Part shown: piece by piece, positions 47,801-54,511 of the stretch
How positions within the stretch are numbered: the stretch's first letter is position 1
How the letters are laid out: each line of letters begins with the position of its first letter
DNA from: Echinicola sp. 20G
GTDB taxonomy: Bacteria; Bacteroidota; Bacteroidia; Cytophagales; Cyclobacteriaceae
Length of the DNA stretch: 64,000 nt
Direction of reading: 5' to 3'
Assembly: GCF_015533855.1 (NCBI RefSeq)
Contig: NZ_AP024154.1
Coordinates: 2,114,501-2,178,500, forward strand
Made by a program: the position numbers and the translations under genes
Notes under the pieces: model-generated
The model's input: the letters and a program-made list of their open reading frames with translations, nothing else
What the model was told of the DNA's origin: nothing
Databases searched by the model: none

Positions 47801-48030
47801 TCCGAGTATTTCCTAATCCAACGGAAAATGAAGTTAATGTGGAAGTCAATAATTTAGATGGTATTGGTACCATTGAATTGATAGATCCATTAGGAAGAAC
47901 AATCGCATTAAAGGAGTATACAGGTTCAGGTAAACACGTGTTCGAAATTGGGAGTCATATTAAAGGAATGTACGTGGTAAAGGTAGTTTCAGGAAGAAGC
48001 GTTTTGATTAGAAAGCTAGTCAAAAAGTAA
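41821..48030 (+). CDS. Giant GloVer-repeat/Ig-like T9SS surface protein
   Basis: A 2069-residue secreted protein. A signal peptide (about 1-29, KVSAQ) leads into a first block of GloVer repeats (about 32-395; pattern LYGLTSSGGAHGFGTIF then DG...L.DFDG). Eight Ig-like repeats of about 83 residues follow (about 400-1058; pattern F.PIPDLTYGDQPYKL.A.ASSGLPV, then AYQEGN). A second, longer GloVer block (about 1060-1750), two more Ig-like repeats (about 1755-1920) and an Ig-like PKD-type stretch come next. It ends in a type A T9SS signal (about 1990-2069, FNIRVFPNPTENEVNVEV to IRKLVKK). Two propeller-like blocks thus alternate with two Ig-like stalks. It is probably an adhesin or scaffold on the cell surface. 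No enzyme motif is seen. Confidence 0.85.
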   Translation: MNKRRIQLISSQVLFVLVLSTIPLKVSAQEILYGLTQNGGAYDKGVVYQIGADGSNYVVYGDFNGENGAHPGNGSGLTQTDNNDDRGAFVALTKNGGGSGDYGMRVGIMSGIGAFVPPFRFQFTETDAGMHPWGKFLLGPDGYLYGLSSNGGRLGEGTLFNSRTQVSNNPSNAIQFDGVSRGRAPKGSLIQGPMGLMFGMTEFGGTSDRGIIFSYNFTNNSFTKLHDFDGSVTGAYPRGSLVLASDGKLYGMTKSGGSENMGTVFSINIDGSGFTKLADLTTTTGGTPQGALIEFSEGKLYGLTSSGGAHGFGTIFNISLTGELNKVLDFDGSNGKSPLGDLVVSTNEEVMYGVTYSGGEYDKGVIFKLVNGSSLIKIYDFEGSKGSNPVGTLSVRRSNPGLTFPEIEPKLTTSEAFMPNISTESGLPIQLVSMDESVAVIEGDKVKIVGAGYTDIIAYIVGNHQHMSQAVTRQIEVERATQTIDFPPIPDLTYGDQPYKLKATASSGLPVKFSLSFGDEYQITKAGTFTIQAVQEGNEFYEPVEAYQTFVVHRAEQSIDFVIDDEIACCQPINLEATASSGLKVYFKTEDWEKLAIEGTQAAIYGLGTAEIIAYCEGDDNYKPAEKKISVNILKGKQSIDFNLPKKSFQFGDQDLFAPSSSSSGLPVTYSSEIAGVAVYERGTLRLLGVGTTTITATQEGNDLMGSADPVSQTITINSPLIPSSENSIEWAPIYDKFLNDPPFNLLAKASTGLPVTYSSSNQDVAEVSGNLVKIKGIGSTVITAKQEGNDTIKAANPVQQTLHVSKKYQSISRLDLYSVNYGVTPMPLNSRSNEGLPLNYTSSNPSVAYVDENYFLHIINSGTVNITSAQEGDEYYLPASPQSDRFNIYSINQKISFDSIPEKIFGDIPFELTAESSSGYEIEFESDNDEIATVEGNLVTIHGAGVTMIKAKQDGSPGYNPSEISMPLVVKKIEQEIIFDPLPEKKFSDYSFEISATSSAGLPVLFKSSNTAVAQIEGNSIIIVGAGSADIIAYQPGNDNYNEAEIAQELKVADSGKEFGMFGITYSGGMNNDGTVFGMQSDGTNYKILKDFASFTPGFPEGGLIKGRDGRLYGAFSASGSKGRGALMRFDEDGSGMKELYAFDIASGWDLNGGLIQGSDGFIYGTTRKGGAYSLGTIYKINIDGTSHKVLRDLSEIDGTLPTGGLLEATDGKLYGMTSSQGFYGSGTIYRVNKDGTEFEVIFRFSSRAPYKTGDTPRGELIEGSDGYLYGIMYRRGEYGKGVLFKIQKDGSDHTKLVDFDGVNYGGYPGGTLLIGPDGKIYGTTQNGGDNDLGTLYSVNTDGSNFTRLFSFDGASTGSEPLCQLTEASDGVLYGLTKAGGANSKGTVFSINRDGSNFKKLIDLEGTLSSGSNGPLLEVTPGKFIGVTTFGGNGNLGTVFSVNSDGKYKLINEFPREAGVVPINFISDNIGDFYYGLTLGGGPSGNGCIFRISEQGDFLQFDLPIEVFPSKIFYVSTGHVWVSGTRDGEDIVFRIKGDGTEYEVLTEIEGNIPSKIEWITDTYEGEVIGITVRSGGQGVIFKVKNDGTGYTKIGDMPNGVEFVKSSYVYASDGNIYAISGYSHDFYKISTDGNVEHLAELPSEIGQVPLKVVEMNGGNIGALMSSSGVISVGKDGENYKMIYEKDVNFVLEDMIQSYDGWIYVTERNQGINGYGQILRLKSDGSSFKSIHDYNNINGAAPQAILFKKLSQQFEFDPLPKVKVNEYDLKPKASTTSGAKVNFTSSDTTVAVVKYGLINPVGGGTVTVTASVPFNSNYFPVAPIQRELVVEKIDQEITFIHPGDKMFGDDPFLIEATSSSGLPVSYQTTSSSIYMHKDSVYISEAGAAKIEAYQEGNQIYNPASVVSVNFCVIPAKPTISLLSSGNQIVLESSNEVGNQWYLNGMQIPDAEGETIVANEIGTYTVMSTIEGCSSFMSEPYNTLVTGIEEAAEFNIRVFPNPTENEVNVEVNNLDGIGTIELIDPLGRTIALKEYTGSGKHVFEIGSHIKGMYVVKVVSGRSVLIRKLVKK
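43021..44988 (+). repeat. Eight tandem Ig-like repeats within the giant protein
   Basis: Protein-level repeats of about 83 residues (about 250 bases). They share a start like IDFxPLPxKxFGDxPFEL, a middle SSGLPVxYSSSN and an end such as AxQEGNxxYxPA. The DNA copies are divergent, so this is an old protein repeat rather than a recent tandem duplication. Two more units occur near 47065-47580. Confidence 0.75.
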
Positions 48031-48092
48031 TTGTTAATTTTAAATGTTAGTCTGAAGAAATTTCATGTTATAATAAGTTAACAATACCCATA

Positions 48093-49019
48093 ATGAACCG
48101 TAGAAATTTATTGATTGGATTTTTTATCTATTTCCTTTTGCTGGCATTTCCAAATTTAGCCATTTGCCAAGAGTTGGATAATGTGCCCGTAGCTTTTGAG
48201 TCTCTGGGACAGGAACCAGAAATTATCAGTTTTGAAAGTGATGTCGAAGTGCCTACTGAGGGAGGACATTTGCAAGGCGTGCAATTGGTGGAAATTGCGG
48301 GGAAAGAAAAGATGTTAGTTTCAGGAAGCTCCAGTCACCAATCCTATATCCTGCAGTTGGATATGGCTTCCAAACAGGCAGAAAAGTTAATTCCCTTGAT
48401 GGATGACCCTTTTAGGCATGCTGGGGGAATTCAGGCTTCTGAGAACTACCTAATCGTTGGAATTGAGGACAATCATATCAGGACATCTGCAAAAGTTTGC
48501 CTGTATGATTTTCAAAAGGATAATTTTATAAAAGCAAAGCCAAATGTCATGGTTGATAGAAATGGTGAAGAAAAGCGGCCAACAGCAGGAGCTACAGGCC
48601 TACTGGTAATGGATCAGGGCTTTTTGATGGTGGTAGGCAATTGGGATGCGCGGAATTGGGATTTTTATGAGTTGGAATCTGGGGAAAAGGAACCTTCCCT
48701 AATTTATAATTTTGAGGCCCCTGAAGACTGGGCGAGCTATCAGTCCATTAACTTGCTTAAGGACAAGGAGGCGATATATGCCATTGGTTTTTACCAAAAG
48801 GGAAATGTCGCTTATGCGGATTTGATATTGTTGAGTAAGGTGGAGGATTTAGATCCAATTATGAGAAAATTGAGCACTAAGTCATTTGATTGCAAAGAAG
48901 GTGTTGACTTTTCTGGTGCTGCAGGACTGCAAGTGGATAAAGCTGGAAACTTGGTTTTTTGGGGTACCCAGAAAAATGCAGGAAAGCAGATTATTGTTAA
49001 TCGGTTTATTGAAAAGTAG
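48093..49019 (+). CDS. Exported protein of unknown function, possibly beta-propeller
   Basis: A 308-residue protein with a signal peptide (about 1-26, NLAICQE). The mature part alternates short beta-strand-like stretches with loops such as VQLVEIAGKEKMLVSGSSS, LIVGIEDNH and GFLMVVGNWDARNWDFYEL, suggesting a propeller. It contains no catalytic motif that I recognise. It starts 63 bases after the giant T9SS protein on the same strand, so they may be cotranscribed. Its codon use looks closer to the housekeeping genes than that of the next four genes. Confidence 0.7.
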   Translation: MNRRNLLIGFFIYFLLLAFPNLAICQELDNVPVAFESLGQEPEIISFESDVEVPTEGGHLQGVQLVEIAGKEKMLVSGSSSHQSYILQLDMASKQAEKLIPLMDDPFRHAGGIQASENYLIVGIEDNHIRTSAKVCLYDFQKDNFIKAKPNVMVDRNGEEKRPTAGATGLLVMDQGFLMVVGNWDARNWDFYELESGEKEPSLIYNFEAPEDWASYQSINLLKDKEAIYAIGFYQKGNVAYADLILLSKVEDLDPIMRKLSTKSFDCKEGVDFSGAAGLQVDKAGNLVFWGTQKNAGKQIIVNRFIEK

Positions 49020-49078
49020 ATGGTGTTGAAATATGTTCATCAAGTATATTTGCTAGTTAACTGTAATAGATACAAATT

Positions 49079-49774
49079 GTGAAAACAGTAATTTTTATTA
49101 TCGCCTTTTTTAGTATTAACCTAACTTATTGCCAAATGGTATCAGCTGACAAACTCGAACAAATTGGGTTAAAAGTGAATGAAGTGAGCGAACAAGCTCG
49201 AATGCTATTAACAAAAGATTTTTATTGGGATCCAATTGAAGAATTTGCTCCATTTGGAAATGATGACGGGTCAGATGCCTTTCATGATTTCAAAGCGTGG
49301 AGGAAGAAGAACAAATCTTCAAGTCCTGTTACATTTTTGACTCAACTCATTGAGGAATGGGGCTATCCCAAATTTGATTTATCTCAGTTGGATGAAACTG
49401 AAATTTCAAAGTATATAGAAATCAAGGGAAGTGGGATGTCGTCTTCTTCTGAAAAGTTTTTGATGGAATACTTTAAAAAAATGTCACAAGAAGCTGGCAA
49501 GCCATTTAATGAAGAAGAGTCTCAACAAATTTTATCCACGTCTTCTGAAGATATGGGGGGGACGTATTTAGCTAGCCAAGATAATGCAGTAATTGCAATA
49601 GGGTTTGGTCAATTTGTTTTGGAGGGAAAAATAGATAAGGACATGGTTGAACTTACAAAAACGGCAATTCAGAGAGAACTTTTACCGGTTTTGTTGACTC
49701 GGTTTGATGAACAATTTCAAGAGGAACGCAAAAAGATACTTAGTCAAATGCTCTCAGATCTCAGTAAAATGTAA
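49079..49774 (+). CDS. Small exported protein, unknown (weak YfeS-like motif)
   Basis: The 231-residue frame starts with GTG; no in-frame ATG precedes the signal peptide (about 1-19, NLTYCQ). The mature region begins with helices and holds FYWDPIEEFAPFGNDDG followed by DAFHDFKAWRKKN and LIEEWGYPKFDL. From memory this APFG-D-DG plus DF..WR pattern resembles YfeS-type proteins of unknown role, but I hold this at low confidence. The second half is helical and ends in a charged coil. Its neighbours are equally obscure exported proteins. Confidence 0.65.
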   Translation: MKTVIFIIAFFSINLTYCQMVSADKLEQIGLKVNEVSEQARMLLTKDFYWDPIEEFAPFGNDDGSDAFHDFKAWRKKNKSSSPVTFLTQLIEEWGYPKFDLSQLDETEISKYIEIKGSGMSSSSEKFLMEYFKKMSQEAGKPFNEEESQQILSTSSEDMGGTYLASQDNAVIAIGFGQFVLEGKIDKDMVELTKTAIQRELLPVLLTRFDEQFQEERKKILSQMLSDLSKM

Positions 49775-49866
49775 ATACCCATAACAGCCTCAATTACATA
49801 TAGACTCACGAGTTGTTTGCAAATACGATTTCTCTGCACCTAAAATTGGTGTATAAAATAAGCATT

Positions 49867-50490
49867 ATGATAAAAATACCCGCTTTAATGTGCTTTTTGA
49901 TCATTACGACAATTTCTAGTTGCGTAAGACTTACGGACTCTAAAGACTATTACTTTTGCGACATTAATCTTCGATTTGAACTAGATCGAAATTCCTCAAT
50001 TCAATTCTATGACTCGATAGGAACTAAATCATGGAATTGGGTAAATGATTCAATTGATTTTATATATTCTTATTTTCAAGCAAATTCCTCGATGGACAAT
50101 TTTGTTCGAATTGATTCTGTAATGATCCTAAATGGAGGGAATGAAAACAATTCGCATGGATGGGAATTGGGGTTGACTAAAGGTAACAAGACAATTAAAA
50201 AGCTTGAGGGAAGTTGGATAAAACTAGATGATTGTATTACCGAACTAAGTGAATGGATGCTTTATGGTAATTATCATGACCAGTTTACACCATATATTTT
50301 TGATAGACCAGAGATAAACTCAACAAAAACTCAGTTTGATCCGCGAGATGGGTGGACTGATCATAAGGTTGAAGTTCTTGCAGTTCAGGGTACATGGTTC
50401 TACGTTGAATTGAGCTTGGATCAAAAAATAATATCAGGTTGGATGCCTTCTTATAATTTATGTTCCCATCCTCATACAGCATGCAATTAA
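49867..50490 (+). CDS. Small lipoprotein with SH3-like C-terminus
   Basis: I start it at the ATG at 49867 (MIKIPALMCFLIITTISSC), which gives a clean lipoprotein signal; the open frame extends upstream without signal-like sequence. About 207 residues. The N-terminal half has CDINLRFELDRNSSIQFYDS. The C-terminal part WTDHKVEVLAVQGTWFYVEL followed by GWMPSYNLC looks like an SH3-type fold with two flanking cysteines near the end. No family is recognised. It lies between two other small exported proteins and may work with them in the envelope. Confidence 0.65.
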   Translation: MIKIPALMCFLIITTISSCVRLTDSKDYYFCDINLRFELDRNSSIQFYDSIGTKSWNWVNDSIDFIYSYFQANSSMDNFVRIDSVMILNGGNENNSHGWELGLTKGNKTIKKLEGSWIKLDDCITELSEWMLYGNYHDQFTPYIFDRPEINSTKTQFDPRDGWTDHKVEVLAVQGTWFYVELSLDQKIISGWMPSYNLCSHPHTACN

Positions 50491-50557
50491 AAAAACAAAG
50501 GATTGGCAAAAGCGTGCGCAGTCAGGGGACTAAAAGTGTTGGCAAAGACAAGTGAAT

Positions 50558-51157
50558 ATGAATAGGGTAATAGGAGGACTAATTTTGATGTTATTATTTG
50601 GTTGTGCGCAAAACAACCGTGAGAACCAATTTATGGCTCAATTTTATTCCAAAAAAGAAATAGCTGAACTGGACCAACTCGCTCAGTTTATTAAAAACGA
50701 AATTTCGGGAAACTGTATTAAAACACCAGAAGAATGCTTTGACCATTATTTTGATCAGTTCAAATCGCTAGGCGCTAACGAAGAAGTAGACCTTGAAATA
50801 TCCAAGAAATCAGAACAGTCATTTTTAGCTAATTTTGACAAGTCACTTTTTCAAGACATTTGGATATTTTGTGATGGACAAAGGTCAGTAGGTGAAGATA
50901 GCCTGATAAATGTGCGTAGGCTGTGTATAAACCCTAAAGGAAGATTTGCTTCTTTTCTTCTGAAACTGACCGAAAATCATAACCAACTCAATGCTTATGG
51001 AGAGACTTTTAAATATACTGGAGATTATACCCCTTCTATGAATATGTTAGTGTTAAAGCAACCTGAAAAAATTGATTTTCAATCCAAGGATGAGTTTCTT
51101 TTATTAACTGTCCAACTTTTAACGCTAAACTATCCGGAGGAAATATATTTAGATTAG
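50558..51157 (+). CDS. Small lipoprotein of unknown function
   Basis: About 199 residues from the ATG at 50558 (a GTG at 50552 is the alternative). The lipobox is MLLFGC (Cys about 16). The mature protein has a helical start (FYSKKEIAELDQLAQFIKNEI), two Cys residues in NCIKTPEECFDHYFDQF and two more in the middle (IFCDGQ, RLCINP), so disulfides are possible. I recognise no family. It is co-oriented with the neighbouring lipoprotein and separated from it by 67 bases. Confidence 0.65.
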   Translation: MNRVIGGLILMLLFGCAQNNRENQFMAQFYSKKEIAELDQLAQFIKNEISGNCIKTPEECFDHYFDQFKSLGANEEVDLEISKKSEQSFLANFDKSLFQDIWIFCDGQRSVGEDSLINVRRLCINPKGRFASFLLKLTENHNQLNAYGETFKYTGDYTPSMNMLVLKQPEKIDFQSKDEFLLLTVQLLTLNYPEEIYLD

Positions 51158-51205
51158 TTTGGACAAATCTGCTAGTAAAAATCAAATCCATCAGAAAAGG
51201 AATCT

Positions 51206-51481
51206 ATGATAATGACAATGCTATATTTCTTGATAATAATCACTTATATCATATTTAATTTATGGGTTTTGAAAAGAATTATAGGGACCAAGTATTTGAA
51301 CAAGTCCCAGAAAATATTTAATATAATTATGACCTTAATCGTACCTTTTTTATGGGGACTATTAATTAAGGAAGTAATTAAGCCTCCTGAACTTTCTACT
51401 TTAACCAAGAAAAATCGTGCAAAAAGAAAAGGGGATTTTTCAGATAACTGCAAGAACCTGACTGGTCTTGGTGATTTCTAA
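51206..51481 (+). CDS. Small two-span membrane protein
   Basis: A 91-residue protein with two hydrophobic spans (about 3-22 and 39-56, the latter IMTLIVPFLWGLLIKEVI), joined by a basic loop, and a Lys/Arg-rich tail. The layout resembles phospholipase-D-nuclease N-terminal-like small membrane proteins, but the family is not secure. AGGAATCT precedes the start. It ends the accessory segment, just before a hairpin that separates it from moeA on the other strand. Confidence 0.55.
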   Translation: MIMTMLYFLIIITYIIFNLWVLKRIIGTKYLNKSQKIFNIIMTLIVPFLWGLLIKEVIKPPELSTLTKKNRAKRKGDFSDNCKNLTGLGDF

Positions 51482-51488
51482 AAGTTTT

Positions 51489-51511
51489 GGTTCAAGTCTC
51501 AGACTTAAACC
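51489..51511. terminator. Hairpin between the small membrane protein and moeA
   Basis: GGTTcAAGTCT-c-AGACTTaAACC forms a 10-pair stem with one mismatch between convergent genes. There is no long T run, so termination strength is uncertain. Confidence 0.5.
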
Positions 51512-51521
51512 ACTGCTGGTA

Positions 51522-52709
51522 CTACCGTATTGCCAAAAACAACAACCTTTCTCCTTTTTGATATTCTTTTTCCCTTTGGGGCAGCAATAAAAAACCATCC
51601 GTTTCGGCCAGGCTAAAGAGGTCGCCAGAGCCATTGTGACTAAAAGGGACGACATTGCCTGTGACAGGGTCTATTTTGACAGATACAAAACGGGCGAGGT
51701 TGGGATTGGCGGGGATGTCTTCTCCCAGCTCTTTGTGTTCCATCTGTAAGGTTTGGCCCAGAGAAGCATGCAGCCACTGTTGAAAATAGAAAAGGTGGTT
51801 GACATAGGTGGATACAGGATTGCCTGGATAGGCAAATATTTTGGTATTGAATTCCTTATGATATCCAAACCAAAAGGGCTTTCCAGGTCTTTGGGCCACA
51901 CGGTGAAATAGTTTCTGAACACCCAACTCCTCAAAAACCGTGGGAAGGTGATCAAATTTCCCCATGGATACGCCGCCACTAAGCAATAGTACATCGAATT
52001 TTTGGATCAGGATTTTTAGTTGGGTTTGCAGTACCCCATGATCATCTATGATATGGTGCCGCTCTGCATGGATTCCCTCTTGTAGCAAGGATGCCCAGAG
52101 GTTATAGACATTGGATTTTCTGATTTGGTGGGCCAGAGGTTTTTCATCGATTTCCACCAGTTCATCCCCAGTGGAGATAATGGCGATGGTAGGAAATTTA
52201 GCCACTACTACCCTGCTTTTGCCTACGGTGGCCAAAATACCAATATCACCAGGATGGATTTTTTTTCCTTTCTGAAGCACTAATGCGCCATTTGGGGAGT
52301 CAGATCCTTTTCTATGTACAAAGCGTTTGATGGCTTTTTTAATTTTTACATAAGCCGTGCCGTCTTTGATTTCCACTTCTTCATAAGGAATGACGGTGTC
52401 AGTACCTAAGGGCAAGATGGCTCCCGTCATCACTTCCAAGCAATGGTCTGGGGCTTTCAAGGTCATTTGCGGAGCGCCAGCTGCTTGAATGCCTTGGATA
52501 GGGTAGTTTGGTCTTAAAGGATCATTGATGTCTTTTAGCTGAATGGCAATGCCATCCATCATCACCCTGTCAAAAGGTGGTGCATCGCGGTCAGTAAAAA
52601 TATCCTCTGCTAAAAATCTGCCCACAGCCTCTGTCAATGGAACTTCTTCCGCTCCATAGAACTGTTTTTGGCTAAGTACAAGGTCGAGGGCTTTCTGAAT
52701 ATCGATCAT
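51522..52709 (-). CDS. moeA: Molybdopterin molybdotransferase
   Basis: A 395-residue enzyme inserting molybdate into adenylylated molybdopterin. Motifs include DAPPFDRVMMDGIA (about 40), EVMTGAILPLGTDTVIPYE (about 88-108), the GDEL-type ISTGDELVEI (about 180), LLLSGGVSMGKFDHL and FAYPGNPVSTYV. Length is close to the family norm. It is the last gene of the minus-strand Moco series; a hairpin lies in the 120-base gap from moeB. Confidence 0.95.
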   Translation of the reverse strand: MIDIQKALDLVLSQKQFYGAEEVPLTEAVGRFLAEDIFTDRDAPPFDRVMMDGIAIQLKDINDPLRPNYPIQGIQAAGAPQMTLKAPDHCLEVMTGAILPLGTDTVIPYEEVEIKDGTAYVKIKKAIKRFVHRKGSDSPNGALVLQKGKKIHPGDIGILATVGKSRVVVAKFPTIAIISTGDELVEIDEKPLAHQIRKSNVYNLWASLLQEGIHAERHHIIDDHGVLQTQLKILIQKFDVLLLSGGVSMGKFDHLPTVFEELGVQKLFHRVAQRPGKPFWFGYHKEFNTKIFAYPGNPVSTYVNHLFYFQQWLHASLGQTLQMEHKELGEDIPANPNLARFVSVKIDPVTGNVVPFSHNGSGDLFSLAETDGFLLLPQREKEYQKGERLLFLAIR

Positions 52710-52748
52710 AATGGATGCTTTGTGTTTGTTTTGAAGAGAATGTCAAAT

Positions 52749-52772
52749 TCCACTTCAAGCTTTAAAAGTGGA
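52749..52772 (-). terminator. Hairpin between moeB and moeA
   Basis: TCCACTT (52749-52755) pairs with AAGTGGA (52766-52772), in the gap between the two genes. It is a weak terminator or processing site. Confidence 0.35.
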
Positions 52773-52829
52773 TTGTACTGAGACTAGCGAAAATTGGTGA
52801 AAGACTTATTGTCCTTCCAACTTCACCCT

Positions 52830-53918
52830 TTAGGCTTCGTCCTTAGCACTGCTTTCCAATGCATTGATGCCTCCCGATACATTGAAAATTTTTGCTGTTG
52901 GGTAGGCTTCATGCAGGAAGTTGGCCGCTTGCAGGCTTCTTTTTCCTGATTGGCAGAGTAAAATCAGGTCTTTACCTTGATCTAGCTCCAAGTGTCGGTT
53001 TTGAAGTTCCTGTAAAGGGATATGTATTGCCTGTTCCAAATGGTACTGTTCAAATTCTTCTGTTGTTCTTACATCAACTAGTTGATAAGAAAAGTTTTTC
53101 TTTAAACGAAGATAAAAAGCCTCAGGGCTCAAATGTTTCACCGTATTGTCTGATCCACAAACGGGTTGATGGTAATTGGGTTTTAGCTCTTTGATGTTTT
53201 TGTTCTGCGGAATTGCTGACACTCCAATTTTAAAGTGAGTCTGTGCCAAAGTGTCAATAATCAGAAGCTTACCGACCAATGGTTCTCCTATTCCTGTAAT
53301 TACCTTGATAGCCTCCAGCGCTTGATAAGTGCCTATAAGCCCTGGGAGTACACCCAAGACACCATTTTCATCACAATTTGGAATCATAAGGTTCTGGTCT
53401 GATTCCGGAAAAAGGCAACGGTAAGTAGGTCCATCTTGGTAATTCATTACGCTGACTTGTCCCTCGAAATCATGAATCGCTCCGTAAACAAAAGGCTTAT
53501 CAAGAATGACACAGGCATCATTGACCAGATAGCGAGTTCCAAAATTATCAGTGGCATCAATGACCAAGTCATACTTTGAAATAATACCCAAAGCATTCTC
53601 AGGTGTGATAAAGGCTTGATGGTTGATCAGTTGTGTAGCAGGATTCTGTCGGTGGAGCCATTGAATCAGGCTATCGGTTTTAGAGAGGCCGATTTGGTGA
53701 GGGCTATAAAGTGTCTGTCTGGGCAAATTGCTTTCTTCAATCACATCCAGGTCCATGATGCCAAGGGTGCCTACACCTACTCCATTAAGGTATTGGGCGG
53801 CTGGAGTGCCCAAGCCTCCGGCACCTAGAATCAGAACTTTGGCTTGAGAGAGCCTATCCTGGCCTTCTTTGCCAAAGCCTTTAAGTTTAATGTGTTTTTG
53901 ATAGCGGGACTCAGCCAT
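52830..53918 (-). CDS. moeB: MoeB/ThiF-type sulfurtransferase activator fused to rhodanese
   Basis: A 362-residue fusion. The N-terminal E1-like domain (about 1-245) adenylates the C-terminal Gly of MoaD, with the nucleotide loop VLILGAGGLGTPAA and DATDNFGTRYLVND. The C-terminal rhodanese domain (about 265-355) has its active Cys322 in LLCQSGKRS and could supply sulfur. The usual two zinc CxxC pairs appear half-lost: Thr165-Tyr-Arg-Cys168 and Gln251-Pro-Val-Cys254 each keep only the second Cys. It overlaps the mobA stop by one base (TAATG), so it is translationally coupled. ThiF activity for thiamine is an alternative, but Moco context favours MoeB. Confidence 0.88.
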   Translation of the reverse strand: MAESRYQKHIKLKGFGKEGQDRLSQAKVLILGAGGLGTPAAQYLNGVGVGTLGIMDLDVIEESNLPRQTLYSPHQIGLSKTDSLIQWLHRQNPATQLINHQAFITPENALGIISKYDLVIDATDNFGTRYLVNDACVILDKPFVYGAIHDFEGQVSVMNYQDGPTYRCLFPESDQNLMIPNCDENGVLGVLPGLIGTYQALEAIKVITGIGEPLVGKLLIIDTLAQTHFKIGVSAIPQNKNIKELKPNYHQPVCGSDNTVKHLSPEAFYLRLKKNFSYQLVDVRTTEEFEQYHLEQAIHIPLQELQNRHLELDQGKDLILLCQSGKRSLQAANFLHEAYPTAKIFNVSGGINALESSAKDEA

Positions 53919-54511
53919 TATTCGTCTATTCTTGATTTGGCCAGCTCATAGTCTTCAGGGAAGTTGGCATTGAACAGTTCAAGGTCATTTTCAGGATATA
54001 TCAAATGGACATCCGTGTTCATCAGGAATTTTCTGGGGCAACTTTTTTGTGTTTCAATCATAAACGCTTCTGCTGACTTAAGGCCACTAGGCTCCCAAAT
54101 GCCAATCAGCGGTTCCGGAAGTTTGGATTCATGGGTAGCGTAAACTGTGGCGGATTTTTTTGGTTGTCGCTGTTTGACCAAGGCTCTGAGGTTGTTTTCA
54201 TGGATATGAGGCAGGTCAACAGCCACTACCAACCACGCTTTGTCCGGGTAGGCATGGTGAGCGGAGAGCATCCCATTTAAGGGACCCTTGTATTGATCCT
54301 CATCCAAAATGTAATTGAACCCCGAATCAATGATGTTTTTTTGGTCAGCCCTGCAACTTATAAAAGTTTTTGGGCAAAGTTCCCTTAGGGTATGGTAGAG
54401 GTAGGAACGATGGTTGGTTGCGTAATACTGGAGCTCGCCTTTGTCATGTCCCATTCGGCTGCTTTTGCCGCCGGCTAGCACCAATCCATAAAGATCATCT
54501 GTTGAATACAT
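53918..54511 (-). CDS. mobA: Molybdenum cofactor guanylyltransferase
   Basis: A 197-residue nucleotidyltransferase adding GMP to Moco. The nucleotide-binding start is LVLAGGKSSRMGHDKGELQY, with LDEDQYKGPLNGMLSAH and VVAVDLPHI carrying the magnesium-binding Asp. Its 5' end overlaps moaC by 17 bases and its stop overlaps moeB by one. Presence of MobA implies a bis-MGD enzyme such as assimilatory nitrate reductase, not visible here. Confidence 0.93.
   Translation of the reverse strand: MYSTDDLYGLVLAGGKSSRMGHDKGELQYYATNHRSYLYHTLRELCPKTFISCRADQKNIIDSGFNYILDEDQYKGPLNGMLSAHHAYPDKAWLVVAVDLPHIHENNLRALVKQRQPKKSATVYATHESKLPEPLIGIWEPSGLKSAEAFMIETQKSCPRKFLMNTDVHLIYPENDLELFNANFPEDYELAKSRIDE

Noticed and set aside
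41821..48030. CRISPR-like or DNA-level tandem repeats in the giant gene
   Set aside because: The repeats are protein domains with divergent DNA; no fixed-length direct repeats with unique spacers exist.
41821..51481. Polymorphic toxin with immunity genes
   Set aside because: The giant protein ends in a T9SS sorting domain and has no recognisable toxin domain, so only a vague resemblance in gene layout remains.
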